This document shows, one piece after another, positions 11,661 to 22,496 of a stretch of DNA of 64,000 nucleotides (its first letter is position 1; every line of letters starts with the position of its first letter). The stretch spans positions 11,120,501-11,184,500 of the forward strand of contig NC_062250.1 in NCBI RefSeq assembly GCF_905475465.1, written 5' to 3'. This DNA is from Pieris napi. Its lineage: Eukaryota > Arthropoda > Insecta > Lepidoptera > Pieridae. The translations under genes were made by a program, and so were the position numbers. The notes under the pieces are model-generated. The model worked only from the letters and a program-made list of their open reading frames with translations. It did not search any database and was not told the origin of the DNA.

Positions 11661-12500
11661 ATCAATCAAACTTAAGGACCTATCTGGTCGCCAAACTCCA
11701 AAAAAGTACATTGTTTCTTTCCATTTTTCGTCATCGTTTCTTGAAGTAGGGCGAATGGAAAAAATATATGGTGGAATTGAGTAGTTTATATATCCATTTT
11801 GAAAGATCGATACACGATTTAAATAACTTCGCTTGATACAAAAAAATCCAAACATAGCCAATTTTTGACACTTTGAATTCATTTTATGACGAAAATGTAT
11901 ATAGAACATGATTTTGGAATTTTAATAATATATTTTATCGCAAGTAATCCATTTCGGAAAAAAAATTGATAAATTTGAAGTGAAACTTTCACTTCAAAAA
12001 ACAGAAAATTATCGAAGTAATTGTGATTTGCATATTCAATCACGTTACTTCAGTAAGTTAAAAATTCATAGTAAAAGTCCCGTTACTGAATCTCACCCTT
12101 ACATGTATATATGTACATGTACATTACAATTCAATGTATGTGTTATCAGATTAATCTCCGTTTATTTATATTTAAATGCACTAGGTTCGATAGCAGAAAC
12201 ATGTTTGAAGAAGACATTCTCAAACGCACACTTACATTCCTATGTATTTGCATTTGAATTAAATGTTTTACCACCCGACAAGAACGAAGATTGTACAGCC
12301 TATTATTACTATAAAAGTTTTAAATCTTTTTATTATATATAGCTGACATGACAAACGTTGTTTTGCCATGTATATTATTTCTAGGAATTAGGCGGTTCTG
12401 CCAATATCTGATGGAGGCAAACAAAAATGAAAGAACGGGTCTCGTAAGCAAATGCGCCCCGGATCGCCCATGAATATTGTAAATATTACCGATGTAGACG
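11661..12500. other. Unassigned sequence between two inverted composite repeats
   Basis: Includes TTTGAAGTGAAACTTTCACT at 11975-11995, a palindromic variant of the GAAGT..ACTTC motif. A 120-codon open stretch (11980-12342) lacks an ATG start and any domain. Confidence 0.3.
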
Positions 12501-12504
12501 GGGC

Positions 12505-12735
12505 GATTGACGTATGCCTTAGGGTCCTTCAGAAAAGTGTACCAATTTGGAGCCTTCTGGTAGTGTGTGTGTGTGTGGGCGGCGATATGATATCAGGTAA
12601 GCCTGATAAAAACATCGCTGAGTAATAAATGTAAAACCTAAGCTGGGACAGAGGCGCAGGAGGCTGATCACATACTTGCCTATTATATTGACAAATTATC
12701 ATGAAACTGATACCGAAATCTGAGGCCCAGACCTT
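12505..12735 (+). mobile_element. LINE tail fused to SINE family A 3' end
   Basis: CCTTAGGGTCCTTCAGAAAA, a (TG)n stretch at 12564-12576 and GGGCGGCGATATGATATCAG mark a diverged LINE tail. CAGGAGGCTGATCACATAC through ATCTGAGGCCCAGACC is SINE A. It pairs in inverted orientation with 11535-11660. Confidence 0.65.
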
Positions 12736-13064
12736 ATTTAAAAGCGTATTGAAGCTAAGTTTACATCTGCTATATACTGCAAATATAGCAGATTTAAACT
12801 TCGTTGTATGGAATTGGAAGAAGGATTATGCAATTTTATAAAATATATTCTAGTAAAATTTGTAGCATAGTTAATAAATTTACTGTAATCACAATTTTAG
12901 TATTCTTCATTGGATAATCATGCTAGAAACTCGCCTTTAAAGTTATAAAAGAAGTATTCTCTTGTTTCTATATTGGCGTACACCAAAACGCTAGGGGAAT
13001 TCGTAGCTAATGTATAGACAATTTTAAGGAAAAATCGCCGAAATATTTACTTATTTAAAATCCG
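12736..13064. other. Unassigned sequence
   Basis: Nothing recognised. Confidence 0.3.
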
Positions 13065-13322
13065 TGAGCAGTGTTGGCCTAGTGGCTTCGGCGTACGACT
13101 CTCATAACTGAGGTCGTAGGTTCGATCCCCGGCTGTGCACCCATGGACTTTCTTTCTATGTGCGGAAACCGGCATGTCTTAGACCCAAAAAGTCGACGGT
13201 GTGTGTAAGGCACTGGAGGCTAATTACCTTATTGCCTATTAGATTTAAAAATGATCATGAAACAGATTCAAAAAATCTGAGGCCAAGACCTAAAGATGTT
13301 GTAGCGCCACTGATTTGTTTTT
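13065..13322 (+). repeat. SINE family A, near full length
   Basis: GAGCAGTGTTGGCC with A box TAGTGGCTTCGGCG and B box GGTTCGATCCC. A short internal deletion follows CTATGTGCG. The 3' end is GTAGCGCCACTGATTTG, followed by a T-rich run. Confidence 0.93.
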
Positions 13323-14689
13323 ATTTTTTTTTTAATTTAAATCCGTACCAAATAGGATAATTTTTAAATAAATTATTAGAAAAGTTATAGCAAGTGTTTA
13401 TATTATCTTCTACTTAAGATTCATAATTTAAACTGCACTTTCAATGTAATCTTTATTTCAATTGCATTCCTGCTCTATGGCAATGAGCTAGCTGATCCAA
13501 TTATCCGTATTTCCAACGGTTTCGCATTACCACAAGGTGACTGGCTCTGGTGTACATGACCACAACCAATTAGCCTACCACAGACTACAAATTTAAACCT
13601 AGTGCCACAGTGACAGATCTTGCGGTTTCCTTATTAGTTTAACACAAGTACAAAATAGCGTAAGGAAGGTTTAAAATACTTAATAAAACTCGTTAAATAT
13701 ACCGTTAAGTAACGAGTAAGTATAATGACATCCAAAAATGGATCTACAAAACAGAAACGTCACGAACAATCTACCAAAATAGAAAAAGAGTTATACATTT
13801 AAATGAAAAAAAAAAAAAACGTTCTAAAATGCGTATTATAAATACTTCCAATTAAACCACCTAAAATGGCACTTTTGAACGTTAAATACAATATAAAGTT
13901 GATTCTAGTTGCCCCTTCCAAAAGTAGTTTCGTGTCTAGAAGAATGGGCAAAGAAACTCCACACTTACCCTTTTAAAATAGGTTTTACAATATTTTGTAC
14001 ACATTACGTAGTCGGTCCCAAAGTTCTGTCATAAATGGAAATGATGATAAAATCATAATTTTATAATTCTCTTCAACTCGAAGTATCCAAGTACTCCCGA
14101 GTCGAGACAAACTCCGATGTATGACTTCCAGATGTCAAAAACGTATAGGAGTTTCCCATACGGCCATAATTATTTGACACTGCTAGATTTAGTGAGAACA
14201 AGATCCTAAAAGGCCGGCAACGCAGTTGCGTCTTAATGTCGAAGTAATCAACGAATTATATAATCATTAACGTCCGAAATTAATGATCAGTCCAGATCAA
14301 AGATTAGTATACAAACTCTTTCCATTCCCTATCCATATCCATTCCCTAATACACAATTTTTTAAGAGCTTTTTTAACAAACTTTTAAAGATGAGATGTAA
14401 AATATGTAAAATAGACAATTATTGCTTGTTTCCCACAATTTCCATTGAACTAATCGTAACCAACATTAAGTCAGACAACATTTTTCTACCTTCAGTGTCC
14501 TATCTCCATAATCTTAACATGCATTTTTTATTTGCACACTCATTTTATTATTTACTCGTTGGGCGACTTATTTGTATGATTTTATCTAAAATTACTTGAA
14601 ACGGGTTAAAAGATGGTATCATTTTCTGGATGAATATTTAGATAAACTAAGAATGTGGTTTAAACATTAAATAATATGAGAAACAGACA
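13323..14689. other. Unassigned sequence
   Basis: No gene. There is an A-run at 13807-13819. Only short chance frames occur (for example 14390-14599). Confidence 0.35.
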
Positions 14690-15008
14690 AGTTGTTCGGC
14701 AGCTGAGTTTCATTACCGGACGTCAAGGCAGAATACAATATACCATCCGTATCACCTCGACGTCCGTCGTTCAACAACTGAGCGTTTCTTAAGGCAGTTT
14801 TTGCCGCTCACCATTACTATGTGGGACCAGCTGCCCACTGAAGTATTTCCGAACCAATTCGACTTAGGGTCCTAGAAAAGAGCGTAGCAATTCTTGATAG
14901 GTTGGCAACGCACTTGTGGGCCTTCTGACAGTGCGAGTGTCCATGGGCGGTATCACTTAACATCAGGTGAGCCTCCAGCCCGTTTACCTCCTATTACATA
15001 AAATAAAA
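14690..15008 (+). mobile_element. 5'-truncated LINE tail (47-kb LINE family)
   Basis: Aligns colinearly with 50070-50400: GTTGTTCGGCAGCTGAGTTT, TCACCTCGACGTCCGTCG, TGCCCACTGAAGTATTTCCG and GGCGGTATCACTTAACATCA. Small indels disrupt the frame. Confidence 0.9.
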
Positions 15009-15039
15009 CATGTGTTTGGTTAAAGATACCTAGGCGTTT

Positions 15040-15345
15040 TTTTTAGTCCAATAGAAATAACTATCTACATAATCATAATAAAAAATAGGGGTTGATCGTA
15101 GCATGGTGAAAATAAGGGGTTGTATGTATTTTTGTATGCTGTATCATAAAAAAATAAAAAACATTTTTTTTTAAATAAAAAACTTTTTGGGGTGGACCCC
15201 TTAGGGGTTTGAAATATAGATAGTAGCCGGTTCTCAGACTTACTGAATATGCATTAAAAATTTCATAACAATCGGTCGCGCCGTTTCGGAGGAGTATGGG
15301 AACGAACATTGTCACACGAGAATTTTATATATTACATTAACATAT
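15040..15345 (+). repeat. Dispersed LINE/Helitron-like 3' tail
   Basis: Contains GGGGTGGACCCCTTAGGGG and ends AATCGGTCGCGCCGTTTCGG...GAACATTGTCACACGAGA. This layout (host-like plea 'AATCGGT...GTTT.GGAG...CAC.CGAGAATTTTATATAT') is common at the 3' ends of lepidopteran transposons. A comparable end lies at 28255-28330. Confidence 0.45.
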
Positions 15346-16229
15346 TTCCTTCCGAGCTGACTGGAAAAACCACTAAAAATTTCGAATTTACTATGAATAT
15401 TGCGTTTATGTCCACAGATTAATTAAGAAAAATATCAATCTATTTTTAGTCTAAGTACTTTACTCAACATAGCGATCTTGTTTGTTAGTAATGAATAGGT
15501 TAAGAGTCTAGACGCCATTATGTGTTAGCTAAAAACTGAACAAAAACAGGACATAATGTAACATTTACAAAGACTGCAGCCGTTTACAACATCTGCCTAC
15601 ACATTGGAATTTTGCTTTTTATGGAATGCTATTAGTTTAAGTTACACCGCTGCTCTAGTACAATTATATAATATAATGGAAATTCCGCGAATAGTATTAA
15701 GAAATGCAAATAACTTTAAAAAATTGTTGATAATTTTGCGCACAATTATTAACCTCACAAGGCATTAATGCAGGGTACTTCTATGTAGCTAGTGTATTTA
15801 TTATTTATTTCAGAAGACTAAAAATGTTTATGTTTAATCAATTAGTTAGTTTTTATCCCGATCACTAGATGGCAGTTGTTGCATTTGGAACGCGGTATTG
15901 TTTTGCTTAGCGGATATTTACATGTTGGTGACTGTTCGTTTATAAAAGTTGTCCTGAGTTATTAAAGAAAGAAAGAGTTTCTTAGTAATCTCAAGAGAGG
16001 CTCTTTAGAGTCGGACAGACCGTGATCTGTCAATTGCACTAGCGACCTGAGGTGGATCGCCCAGAAGACCAGAAAGTGCAACGTCGTGTCCACTGAGTGG
16101 GCATGGGACACGACACTTGGTTAATGAAGTGCTCTCGGAATTTAACAACTTAGTGAATTGTACAAATTTACCTAGTAAATTTAGAATCTTGTTTCCAGTA
16201 TAAGTAAATAAATTAGATTTGATATTTGA
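15346..16229. other. Unassigned sequence with possible LTR remnant
   Basis: The stretch 15845-16030 (ATGGCAGTTGTTGCATTTGG, CATGTTGGTGACTGTTCGTT, GTTATTAAAGAAAGAAAG) looks like a retroviral-type LTR with a polyadenylation region, but I cannot find a matching second LTR or a primer-binding site. Nothing else is seen. Confidence 0.2.
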
Positions 16230-16440
16230 CGTAAAGTTGCGTACCTGGGCCACAAGTTGCCATGCAGGCTACAATCAGCAGGGTAAAATCTAGGGTAATC
16301 GGCGTGTTGGTAGTAGGAAAAATTCGTAAGGTTGGGGAGTGGGTATTGCGACTGTGGAAGAGTTGCATCTGGCACAGGACAAGACACGCTTCACGAGACT
16401 GATGGCCTCCAGTAATGGAGAAGCCTCAAGCTGCTAAATT
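16230..16440 (+). repeat. LINE-like 3' fragment, copy 1
   Basis: TGTGGAAGAGTTGCATCTGG, CACAGGACAAGACACGCTTC and ACGAGACTGATGGCC. The same order recurs at 40225-40345, so this is a dispersed element end. Confidence 0.5.
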
Positions 16441-16811
16441 AATATTTAGATCTTAATGAATTATTTAAATTTATAACAAAAAAAAGTATGAAGAAATACA
16501 CTTTAATACCGTTTATTAAGTTTCATACAGTTGCTAATCAAACTTTTGAATTACATTCTCGCGTAATTAAATAGCTAGATGAAAAAGCGCTCTAAAACTG
16601 ATGAGTAATTGGTGTTTCGGTACTCACAGTCTGAGTGGAGACCGTTGTTCGTTATTGCGGTCAACTATCAAACAAACATGCTTCGAAGTCCATAACAACG
16701 TTTAGGACTTTCGTTTATTGCATATATGAGATAAGAAAGAAGCGTATTTAAGAACCTTACCAACCATTTTTCCGTAATAAAATTTAATACATTTTTTTTT
16801 CTTTTCTCGCA
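16441..16811. other. Unassigned sequence
   Basis: No gene recognised. Confidence 0.3.
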
Positions 16812-16930
16812 GTGGTTGCCTGGAAGAGATAATTCGAAAGCGATAAGGCCGCCAGTTGCCCTCATTTTCATTTAATTAGGTTATTTTTTTATATTGTAAT
16901 GCAACGAAGTGTTAATAAATAAATAAAATA
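16812..16930 (+). mobile_element. LINE 3' end with TAAA repeat tail (family L)
   Basis: GTGGTTGCCTGGAAGAGATA, GCGATAAGGCCGCC and GTAATGCAACGAAGTGTTAA, then TAAATAAATAAAATA. Related copies are at 17400-17560 (reverse), 39714-39855 (reverse) and 44065-44190. Confidence 0.75.
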
Positions 16931-17399
16931 GTTATTTAAAATTCTAGTCTAGTTATTTAAAATTTTGTAAACAAATTGTAATTTTACATTTAAACAGTAA
17001 TTATTCGTTTTCCGTTGCAATTTGCGAGTGGTTTTTAGGTTTAAGGGTATATTTCCGGCGAAGATGTGATATATTCACATTGTCTTGTAACGGTAAAATA
17101 AATTCATTATCCACGGGATTTCCGGTACTTTATGTTAATGAACGTTATATATTTCGTAACATATACGAGTTTTGAAATAGTATCAATGATTACCAAACCA
17201 TGGCCTCTAACGGTGTAAATGTACAGAGAATTATAAATATTAAACCAAATCTATATTCTTGTGTACAAGAAAGATTTGATTGATTAAAAAGGTTTATTAA
17301 AACGACTTGAAAAAGGGGTCCAATGTGGATTTAGGACCGCTAAAGAACACCACGATTGAACAATTTTAAAGAAGGTCTTTGTCGAAAGGCAAGTTGTAA
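16931..17399. other. Unassigned sequence
   Basis: Nothing recognised. Confidence 0.3.
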
Positions 17400-17565
17400 A
17401 TAAATAAATAACAGTTTGATAGATATTAATAATAAATATTAACATTTACTTTAAATTACGTTACCTTATATAAAAACATAAATAAAAAGCAAGTACATAA
17501 GTTATTAGGCAACGGGCGGCATTATCGCTAACAAGCGATTTCTTACAGGCAACCCAATTATGGTA
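17400..17565 (-). mobile_element. LINE 3' end, reverse (family L)
   Basis: TAAATAAATAAC at the left edge and GGGCGGCATTATCGCTAACA, then TTACAGGCAACCC, at the right. Confidence 0.7.
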
Positions 17566-19199
17566 CAATAAAAAAAGAAAAGGGTAAATTACAAGAAGAG
17601 CATACATAATAAACAAAAAAGAACATAACGAACTTGTAAACTATAACTAAAATAGTAAAATATAAAAAAATAATAATATTATAAACAATATTGTAAGGTT
17701 ATAGTTAGTTAGTCCAATATTTAGCAAGTAAGCTAAACAGCAATAAAGCATTTCTATAAATAAAATACTGTTTTCTTCTGATTGACTTATTATGAGTTTT
17801 AACTATCGATTTATAATTATATAAATCAAGTAATTAAATGTGGAAAGACATGAATATAAAAATACAAATTTATTTGTTCGCAAATATAATCTATTAGGCA
17901 CCCGTATACGCCATTGATTTATATATTTGATCGGCTTGGTGGCCTTGATAACTGAACTACTGGAAACGTCACTCCACTATATAGAAAACTTCTATATCAA
18001 AACTCATCAGTCATCTTAGCTACGGGTCGAAATACGAGATTTTTTGCAAGACATACGGCCTTCTTTAAGTCAACTATTTTGCTTAATTTACATATTATAA
18101 CTATAACAAATTATACTCCTAAACCTTCCTCAGGAACACAATATATATATAGCTATATCTTTGTGAAAATTACCTAAAATTCCGTTCCGTTTTAAGATAA
18201 TTTCGTTCATCGCGGCTCGAAATTATAAATCAAATTTTTCTTACATCATTGGATATCAAATCGATATTCATTAAAATGCATATATGATCGTGCTAATTCT
18301 ACTAATAAATATTAAAATTTATTGCGATTGTAATGGAAAAATATCCTGCAAGTAATTGCAGCTATAAGTTTCAAGATTGTATCATTTTAAAATATGCATC
18401 CGATGGTCGCGTATAGTCGGAAAAATAATTGCCATAGACAAGATGAAGATCGTTATAGATGCTTCCAATCTACATGACATTATTAATAGTTTACGACTTT
18501 GTTTTTACCTTCGCGAAATGTTGCCATTATCAAATTTATTATAACAGAATACTTAAGAACTTATAATTGAATTTCAAATCTATTTTTAAATTATCATTAA
18601 ATATTCTTCTATTTTGACCATAGCTAGATTTTTTATATCTTATGTATTTGATAATATATATTTTAGTACTGTAAGGATAGTGTATGTATCCCTGTGAATA
18701 ATTAAATATACTAATGGTAAAGAGCGCGGGATGTCCTAAACCCAAAAATCAGCGACGTGGGATACATAATGCTTAATTTCGAATTGACTAAAAAATATTA
18801 ATAGTCGGAAAATTTTGTTTGTCCCTTTCCTCATTAAGAAGCTATATTACAGTTAGTATTTTTATAATCAAATGCCCAGTAAATTATGTTTATCGTATTA
18901 AGTTTTTAATTCATATCCAAGAAATTATACCAAGCGTGACAATTAGTTTCTTCTTCGATTAACAGTTATAGAACTGAAATGTTTATTTTGATATAGAAAC
19001 TACTTTCGAATAGAAAAATGCTCATTACATATATTTTCTTAAATATTCAAAAGTCCGCGCACAATTTATTACAAGAGAACGTTAATAACCCACAGAGCAT
19101 ACAATTAAAAACTTACCGTTCTAAAAGCCGATATAAATTACTGGCCACAAACACAATATCACACACTAAAACCTCATTGTAACTAAATTCGTAATTATA
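17566..19199. other. Unassigned AT-rich sequence
   Basis: 1.6 kb without a supported gene. Short frames (18539-18745) have no domain. Confidence 0.4.
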
Positions 19200-19340
19200 A
19201 TCTGTGTCAGCAGAGGTACACTCCTTTCTCCGGTCGGTTGAATACTGTCTTCAACGAGTTAGCCGCGTCGTGTATTGCTTGAACTTGGACGTTTCAAGAA
19301 CGCGGTCTTATTCTGCAACTATCGTTTGTGTATCGTTTTA
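19200..19340. promoter_or_regulatory. Locally GC-rich island, possible promoter or 5' UTR
   Basis: This 140-bp stretch (TTTCTCCGGTCGGTTGAATA, GTTAGCCGCGTCGTGTATTG, CAAGAACGCGGTCTTATTC) stands out from very AT-rich flanks and matches no repeat in the window. Such islands often mark first exons in insect genomes, but no downstream coding exon can be tied to it. The call is inference only. Confidence 0.2.
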
Positions 19341-20035
19341 TTACGATATTTAGTTTACAAATTTTGTTTAATTGTGTAAATTTAGTTTCTCTTTTGTTTT
19401 ATGTAGTTCAATATGTTATATACAACCAATAACAATAGTTGTGTTCATTTTGATAATATAACTCCTCATTAATTTGTTACGTTTTGTGACAATGTAAACT
19501 ACAAAATAAATAATTAACATAATTCATTATAATGATCTTTTGTGAACTTTATTACACAATAAGTGCTCTTAATAGTGAATGAAAGAAATTTATAAAGGAT
19601 TTGTGACAGTGGTGAACATTTTTGATTTAATAAAATATGTATTTTTTTATTTTAAATTTTTAACTACTGTCAATTAATTTATTGAAAACAGACGTAAGCA
19701 TACTAATTATACGTATTAATTATTACGGTACGTAAGGTAAGATACGTACAACCACTAACTATATCAAAAAAACAAATAAATACTTATAAAATTACAAATT
19801 AAAATCTTAATTATAGACTAACGAGTTTATGTGTTAATAAAAAGTTCAAGGTGCTATATTTAGTTGTATGGTTTCTTTAATCTGTGCAGTATTCATCGTG
19901 ACCTTTTTGATAGTATCATCCGAGTTAGACGTATTAATACTAAATAGTTTGAGTCGACATAACTAGGAATTAACATCAGGACAAAAGTTGGCATACAATT
20001 ATTATTCTATAGACAATGTTTAAACTATTAATATC
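19341..20035. other. Unassigned AT-rich sequence
   Basis: Nothing recognised. Confidence 0.35.
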
Positions 20036-20288
20036 TCTGAGCAGTTTTGGCTTAGTGGATTAAGCGTGCGACTCTCATCCCTGAGGATATAGGTTCGATC
20101 CTCGGCTGTGCACCAATGGGCTTTCTTTCTATGTGCGCATTAACATTTTCTCAAACGGTGAAGGAAAACATCGTGAGGAAACCAACCTACCTTAGACCCA
20201 AAAATGTCGACGGCGTGCCTCACAGGAGGCTGTTAGATTAACAAATGATCATGAAACACATACAGAAATCTGAGGCCCAGACCTTAAA
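20036..20288 (+). repeat. SINE family A, near full length
   Basis: GAGCAGTTTTGGCTTAGTGG, B box GGTTCGATCCTC, GTCGACGGCGTGCC and ATCTGAGGCCCAGACC. Confidence 0.92.
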
Positions 20289-20920
20289 ATCTCTTAATAT
20301 ATTCTACGAATGTCATAAAATAACTGTTCACCGGTATTCAGAATAAGTATATTTACATAGATTACGATTTACGAGCGTACCCACTGTAGCGTAACTTCGG
20401 GCACTCACCCTATTTTAGCCGCTATACAATCAAATAAAACGTTTTCTTTTTAGACATAGACGTAGACATAACATTTATTACTAATGCAACACACACACAC
20501 ACAAAATAAACAACACAAAATAATAATAATATTAATAAAAAAATAAAAAAAGATATGGAAAATAAGGAATAAGGTACATTTTAAGTGCGCGTTGTGGTTG
20601 TAATTGGCCCTGGCTCAGCATTATGCTGTGGAGCAGACGTTTTACACAGCGCTGGTCATTCTGCCAGAGACCTCAACAGTTAGTTTTTACATTCAAATCG
20701 CTTCTTTGAGTGCAAAGTAATATTATGCATTACTGCATCTAACAGATTCCATATACGTGATGTTCTCTCAAATACAATAAATATTTTAGTGATCTTAGGG
20801 CAGCTGTGAAAATATTTTTCACCTATTACTGAAGATACGCCCTTGACTTGGGAACTGGTAGCAAATGTAAATTTAACATCTTTTCCGTTGAAGTTCATAA
20901 GTGTACTTGGTTATCTATAT
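20289..20920. other. Unassigned sequence
   Basis: Contains an (AC)n run at 20490-20501. A minus-strand 72-codon open frame (20680-20898) has no recognised domain. Confidence 0.3.
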
Positions 20921-20924
20921 GAAT

Positions 20925-21100
20925 AAAGTTATTTTGAGTTTAAGGAAATATCAAAAAGGTTAGTCGACATCACAGGAGACCGAAGAGCTGGCAGCTACCT
21001 CGGACAAAGAATTAGTCTAGCTATTCAAAGGGGGAACGCTGCCAGTATCTTCGGAACCTTGCCTAAAGGGACTCCTTTTAATAATATATTTTAAGGTTAG
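20925..21100 (+). pseudogene. LINE pol C-terminal fragment (family 'TGDRRAG')
   Basis: Reads KRLVDITGDRRAGSYLGQ and then SLAIQRGNAASIFGT with a shift or two. The same block appears on the minus strand at 50683-50934 and in decayed form at 60390-60560. It lies at the very end of a LINE polyprotein: the frame finishes with LPKGTPF and a stop, then an AT-rich tail. No upstream catalytic domain is present. Confidence 0.7.
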
Positions 21101-21299
21101 TTTTTGTTTTTAGTTAAGAACATTGTAAATACGTACTTTATCTTTTCTAATTACATTTTGAGTTTTAGTTTCTATATTCAAGCTAGAATGGCTAATCACT
21201 ATTGGGCCTGACCATTGTTGGAGCTACTACTAATACTTCGATTTGTTGGATATCTGACAACATTAACATGACATCAATATGTTTCATCACTATGTGTTG

Positions 21300-21500
21300 G
21301 ACAATGTGGGTGCAAGTAGGTGATCAGCCTTCATCCCTACACACGCTGTCGGTTCTTGGATAGCTTTTTCGGTTTAAGGCATGGCAGTTGCATCACAATG
21401 TTTTCCTTTATATGAACGAGTGTTAAACACGAGCACATACTGAAAGTCCATTCGTGCAAAGTGGGGGACTAATTCTACGACCTCGGGGACGAGACCTGCA
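21300..21500 (-). repeat. Diverged SINE family A, reverse
   Basis: AAGTAGGTGATCAGCCTTCA, ATCACAATGTTTTCCTT, GAAAGTCCATTCGTGCA and TCTACGACCTCGGGGACGAG occur in the correct order, with many substitutions. Confidence 0.65.
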
Positions 21501-22494
21501 GCCAGCCCATTACGTGCCTATTAATCTGATAATATCCTTTTATGAAGGGGGTAAGTGTCCTAATAGCCTGCGTACCTGTTTATGAGTGACATGGTTATAT
21601 ACTGCCAACTTCTTCAGGGCTTCCATAAAAAATTTAAAAACAAAAATTGCGTTATAGTTTTTCCATTTAAATGAAATTTAAATCTGATCCATAGTTCAAT
21701 CTCCAACATAATTACGAAACAAAGGACGGAGTAAGATCTGTAAATGGTTTTTTTTATTATTATAGATATAAATGTTTGTTATAGCGCCAGTGGGTTTCTT
21801 TACATAGTATGATAGTATAGTCATGTTAATATAACAGCTATTTCTTGTCTAGGAATATTCCTGTGTTTATAAATAACCACACAGGACGACATTTTATATT
21901 ATGTTGAATTGCATAATAGCAGGTGATTCTAGTGCAGCAGCTGTCGTCCGCGACTCGTTTTTTAATTAATCTTGACACTTGAGAATCTATAGTATTCGCA
22001 ACCAACAATTATAGAAAAAGCCATTTTGTAATCTAGAACAATCTAGAATCTGGAATCTAGCCTGGAATAGGTTTAATAGTTGAGTAACAATTAAGGAATA
22101 ATACATTTCTGATACACGAAAGACTATTAAAATGTATTATTTCTAAATAACACAAGATAAATCTCAAACTTATTTAATATTATAAAATATCCTTAACACT
22201 TGTAGCATAGCGCCATCTAGTGGCAACTTGCAAACTTACCTAAAGATACGAATGCTTGCGCTTAGCCATAGCTAAGGTATCCGCTCAAAGTTCATGTAAT
22301 TTTCAATAGAGGGCGTCTTTATTTTAAAAGTAAGAAACCTTTACGGCATGATTATTACATTTTACTCTCAAGCCACGAAATTATTATTGTATAGTATTTG
22401 CCCCTATAAATAAAAAAAAATGTGTGCGTGTACTAGGTGTACACACGTAAAAGTGAAAATGTTTTACGACCTTATTTTTCGCAAAATGATCTAC
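21501..22494. other. Unassigned sequence
   Basis: No gene or bounded repeat. CATTTTGTAATCTAGAACAATCTAG at 22022 holds a short direct repeat (CTAGAA). Confidence 0.3.
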
Positions 22495-22496
22495 TA

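Noticed and set aside
11980..12342. 120-codon plus-strand frame
   Set aside because: No ATG start, no domain and no splice context.
13065..13140. Possible tRNA genes at the SINE heads
   Set aside because: A and B boxes are present but the acceptor and anticodon stems do not close; these are tRNA-derived SINE promoters.
15845..16200. LTR retrotransposon remnant
   Set aside because: LTR-like in look only; no second LTR, primer-binding site or gag/pol frame could be found.
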